From Pseudomonadota bacterium (GTDB taxonomy: Bacteria; Pseudomonadota; Gammaproteobacteria; Burkholderiales; Burkholderiaceae): a stretch of 13,553 bases of DNA. The stretch spans positions 1 to 13,553 of the forward strand of contig CAUJJP010000238.1 in assembly GCA_963205525.1 (NCBI GenBank), in the 5' to 3' direction. Positions 11,271 through 13,553 of the stretch are shown here, piece after piece. The position numbers and the translations under genes are program-made. The notes below the pieces were generated by a model, which did not search any database, was not told the DNA's origin, and saw only the letters and a program-made list of their open reading frames with translations. Position 1 is the stretch's first letter. The number at the start of each line of letters is the position of its first letter.

Positions 11271-12148
11271 GACCCATCGTAGGCAGCATCGTCGCGCTCG
11301 TGACGCCGATGCACGAGGACGGCAGCGTGGACTACGACGCGCTGCGCGCCCTGATCGACTGGCACGCGGCCGAAGGCACGGACTGCGTCTGCGTCGTCGG
11401 CACCACCGGCGAGTCGCCCACCGTCAGCGTCGAGGAACACTGCGAGATCATCCGCGTGGCGGTGCAGCACGCCGCCGGCCGGGTGCCCATCATGGCTGGC
11501 TGCGGCGGCAACGCCACCGCGGAGGCGATCGAGCTCGCGCGCTACGCCAAGCAAGTCGGCGCCGACCGCACGCTGCAGGTCGTGCCCTACTACAACAAGC
11601 CCTCGCAGGAGGGCATCTACCGCCATTTCAAGGCCATCGCCGAGGCGGTGGACATGCCGCACGTGCTCTACAACGTGCCCGGCCGCACGGTGGCCGATCT
11701 GCAGCACGACACCGTGCTGCGGCTGGCCCAGGTGCCGGGCATCGTCGGCATCAAGGAAGCCACCGGCGACATCGAGCGCGCAGCCTGGCTCATCAAGCAC
11801 GCGCCCGAGGGCTTCTCGATCTACTCCGGCGACAACGGCACCGCCGTGGCGCTCATGCTGCTCGGCGGCCACGGCAACGTCAGCGTCACCGCCAACGTCG
11901 CACCGCGGCTCATGCACGAGCTTTGCATGGCGGCGATCGAGGGCGACACCCGCCGCGCCAGCGCCATCCACCTGCGCCTGCTGGCGCTGCACCGCGAACT
12001 TTTCAGCGAGCCCAGTCCGGCACCCGCCAAGTGGGCGCTGGCCCAGCTCGGCCGCTGCCGCTCGGCGCTGCGCCTGCCGCTGCTGCCGCTGACCGAAGAC
12101 GGCCAGCGGCGCGTGGGCGACGCGATGCGCGACGCCGGGCTGCTCTAG
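11267..12148 (+). CDS. dapA: 4-hydroxy-tetrahydrodipicolinate synthase
   Basis: Condenses pyruvate with aspartate semialdehyde, the first step committed to diaminopimelate and lysine, hence also to peptidoglycan. The 293-residue TIM barrel carries the full active site: Schiff-base Lys163 in GIKEATG, Tyr135 in YNVPGRT, Thr46-Thr47 in VGTTGES, Tyr109 in [10 protein letters not shown] and Arg140. The length matches E. coli DapA (292). Start ATG 11267 gives [15 protein letters not shown], aligned with the family; a GTG at 11249 would add six residues but has no Shine-Dalgarno, whereas AAGGAAGG precedes the ATG. It overlaps the methyltransferase stop by four bases. Followed by bamC, it shows the conserved dapA-bamC order of beta- and gammaproteobacteria. 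[11 protein letters not shown] replaces the more usual GTGAN form, probably harmlessly. Confidence 0.97.
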   Translation: MRPIVGSIVALVTPMHEDGSVDYDALRALIDWHAAEGTDCVCVVGTTGESPTVSVEEHCEIIRVAVQHAAGRVPIMAGCGGNATAEAIELARYAKQVGADRTLQVVPYYNKPSQEGIYRHFKAIAEAVDMPHVLYNVPGRTVADLQHDTVLRLAQVPGIVGIKEATGDIERAAWLIKHAPEGFSIYSGDNGTAVALMLLGGHGNVSVTANVAPRLMHELCMAAIEGDTRRASAIHLRLLALHRELFSEPSPAPAKWALAQLGRCRSALRLPLLPLTEDGQRRVGDAMRDAGLL

Positions 12149-12158
12149 CCCCTCCCTC

Positions 12159-12194
12159 CCAAGGCCGCAAGCCAGCGCCCAACGGCCGCCTTGG
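12159..12194 (+). other. Hairpin in the dapA-bamC gap
   Basis: CCAAGGC at 12159-12165 pairs with GCCTTGG at 12188-12194 across a 22-base loop. It lies in the 88-bp spacer between dapA and bamC. No T-tract follows. It may lower read-through into bamC or mark mRNA processing; it could also be incidental in GC-rich DNA. Confidence 0.3.
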
Positions 12195-12236
12195 CCGCAG
12201 GCCAGTCACAGCCCGGACCAAACCCGAGACCCTGAC

Positions 12237-13355
12237 GTGCGAAAACTGTCTGTCACCCTGCCGGCCCTGGCCGCCGCCGCCACCCTGGCGGGCTGCTCCA
12301 GCGGCATTCTCTCCAGCGAGAAGATCGACTACCGCTCGGGCGCGCAGCAAACGCGCGGCCTGGAAGTCCCGCCCGACCTGACCCAGCTCGCACGCGAAGG
12401 CCGCTTCCAGGCGCCGACGCCGGTGGTGAGCGCGGTCGCCAGCGCCAGTGCCCCCAGCGCCGCGCTGCCCGCGACTGCACAGGTGGCACCGACCACAGTC
12501 GGCGGCATGCGCGTGATGCGCGACGGCGACACGCGCTGGCTGCAACTGCCGATGACGCCCGAGCAGCTGTGGCCGCAGCTGCGCCAGTTCTGGCTCGACT
12601 CCGGCTTCACGCTGGAGGTCGACGACCCGGCGGCCGGCGTGCTGGAGACCGCCTGGTCGGAGAACCGCGCCAAGCTGCCGCAGGACGGCGTGCGCCGCTT
12701 CCTGGGCCCGGTGCTGGACGGCCTGTTCGACAGCGGCGAGCGCGACCGCTTCCGCACCCGTGTCGAGCGCGGCGCCAGCGGGACCGAGGTCTTCATCAGC
12801 CACCGCGGTGCCCAGCAGGTGGTGCGCGGCGCGCTGGAGGACGACGTGCGCTGGGTCCTGCGCCCGAGCGACCCGCAGCTCGAGGCCGAGTTCCTGAGCC
12901 GCCTCATGGTGCGCCTGGGCAGCCAGGCGGCGCAGGCGCAGGCCGCGGTGGCCGCCGCAGCGGCGGTGCCCGGCACGTCCGCGCAGGCGCGCCTGCTGGC
13001 GCAGGCCGCGACGCCTTCGATCGAGCTCGACGAGCCCTTCGAACGCGCCTGGCGGCGCGTCGGCCTGGCGCTGGACCGCAGCGGCTTCACGGTCGAGGAC
13101 CGCAACCGCAACGACGGCCTGTACTACGTGCGCTACGTGGACAGCCAGGCGCCCGACGAGCGCGGCTTCTTCAGCCGCCTGTTCGGCAGCGCCGACGAGG
13201 CGCGCAAGGCGCAGCGCCTGCGCATCGCCCTGCTCGGCGGCACCACCGCGACCGGCGGCAAGACCGTGCTGGCGGTGCAGACCGCCGAGGGCGGCGCCTA
13301 CGCCACCCCGGCCGGCAAGCGCATCGCCGAGCTGCTGCTGCGCGAGCTGCAATGA
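12237..13355 (+). CDS. bamC: Outer-membrane assembly lipoprotein BamC
   Basis: Lipoprotein accessory of the BAM complex that folds outer-membrane barrels. The 372-residue product starts at GTG 12237 and has a textbook lipoprotein signal: MRKLS, hydrophobic core, lipobox LAGC with lipidated Cys20. A flexible segment follows with the BamC signature VPPDLTQLA (44-52), which in E. coli contacts BamD. There are two similar helix-grip domains. The first, at about 88-228, is marked by RWLQLPMTPEQLWPQL. The second, at about 258-372, is marked by SIELDEPFERAWRRVGLALD. They are separated by an Ala-rich linker. The length is slightly above the E. coli protein (344). The position after dapA supports the call. 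A weak GAG-type ribosome site precedes the GTG. Confidence 0.92.
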   Translation: MRKLSVTLPALAAAATLAGCSSGILSSEKIDYRSGAQQTRGLEVPPDLTQLAREGRFQAPTPVVSAVASASAPSAALPATAQVAPTTVGGMRVMRDGDTRWLQLPMTPEQLWPQLRQFWLDSGFTLEVDDPAAGVLETAWSENRAKLPQDGVRRFLGPVLDGLFDSGERDRFRTRVERGASGTEVFISHRGAQQVVRGALEDDVRWVLRPSDPQLEAEFLSRLMVRLGSQAAQAQAAVAAAAAVPGTSAQARLLAQAATPSIELDEPFERAWRRVGLALDRSGFTVEDRNRNDGLYYVRYVDSQAPDERGFFSRLFGSADEARKAQRLRIALLGGTTATGGKTVLAVQTAEGGAYATPAGKRIAELLLRELQ

Positions 13356-13357
13356 GC

Positions 13358-13372
13358 CTGGGCTAAGCCCAG
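13358..13372 (+). terminator. Short hairpin just after bamC
   Basis: CTGGG at 13358-13362 pairs with CCCAG at 13368-13372, and the wider stretch CTGGGCT/AGCCCAG is a near-perfect palindrome. It starts two bases after the bamC stop. It is not followed by a T-tract, so it is only a possible end of the operon. The rest of 13373-13414 shows no gene. Confidence 0.35.
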
Positions 13373-13414
13373 ATCCGGCAGTTGACCGCTCATCGGCGCG
13401 GGATTCGTCCGTGT

Positions 13415-13553
13415 TCTCATACCAAGTCGCTTTCAATAACTTAGATATCATGCAGATCCACGGACTTCAAGGAGCCGCGGATGAAGGCATTGATCGTGGG
13501 CGACAAGCCGACCGTGCGACGGTTGGCCGAGCGACTCAAGGCGGCCCAGAGCC
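13415..13553. repeat. Right copy of the perfect terminal inverted repeat
   Basis: Exact reverse complement of bases 3-141. It begins TCTCATACCAAGTCGC and includes an AT-rich stretch (13431-13451) that could serve as a promoter, with TATCAT at 13446-13451 as a possible -10 box. AAGGAG follows at 13470-13475, then the start of the outward gene. It lies 59 bp beyond the bamC stop. Confidence 0.95.
13481..13553 (+). CDS. 5' fragment of the same repeated gene, right copy
   Basis: ATG 13481, preceded by AAGGAG at a five-base distance, opens a frame of 24 complete codons that leaves the window at the right edge. The visible protein is identical to the left-edge fragment (MKALIVGDKPTVRRLAERL...). 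Identity of coding and upstream sequence between the two copies implies recent duplication, gene conversion, or one sequence shared by two assembly paths. Family unknown; Toprim-like or receiver-like first strand, as discussed for the left copy. Confidence 0.6.
   Translation, partial: MKALIVGDKPTVRRLAERLKAAQS

Noticed and set aside
12003..13451. 482-codon minus-strand frame opposite bamC, starting MISKLLKATWYE
   Set aside because: Antisense of bamC. The start lies in the terminal repeat (the same MISKLLKATWYE occurs at 105) and has no ribosome site.

Overview
This 13.5 kb, very GC-rich window looks like chromosomal DNA of a betaproteobacterium, most likely order Burkholderiales. The support is the gene set (E. 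coli-type argG, parE, dadA, a dapA-bamC pair), the high-GC codon use, and intergenic palindromic repeats of a kind I associate with that order. It is mainly a housekeeping and amino-acid-metabolism region with two unusual ends.

Ends: the first 141 and last 139 bases are perfect inverted copies of one sequence. Each copy carries the 5' end of the same outward-facing gene (protein begins MKALIVGDKPTVRRLAERL), so the window stops inside two copies of a repeated element. About 260 bp of palindromes and an 81-bp tandem repeat follow the left copy.

Left half: on the minus strand, argG (argininosuccinate synthase) is followed 19 bp later by ggt (a predicted lipoprotein gamma-glutamyltransferase). 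Divergent from argG is a solitary periplasmic substrate-binding protein of the branched-chain amino-acid type. It converges on parE (topoisomerase IV subunit B), which lies downstream of a small exported glutaredoxin-like protein. dadA (D-amino-acid dehydrogenase) lies beyond that, also on the minus strand.

Right half: a plus-strand run that looks like one operon. It contains an MFS transporter, a 41-residue membrane microprotein, a SAM methyltransferase, dapA (lysine and diaminopimelate pathway) and bamC (outer-membrane assembly lipoprotein). The first four junctions are start-stop overlaps of 1-4 bases, and 88 bp separate dapA from bamC.

Several genes concern amino acids or the cell envelope: arginine synthesis, gamma-glutamyl peptide cleavage, D-alanine oxidation, diaminopimelate synthesis, amino-acid-type binding, and outer-membrane assembly. 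I see no phage, CRISPR, defence or secondary-metabolite system. The least explained items are the terminal repeat and its gene, the palindromic repeat cluster, the microprotein, and the uncharacterised methyltransferase coupled to dapA.
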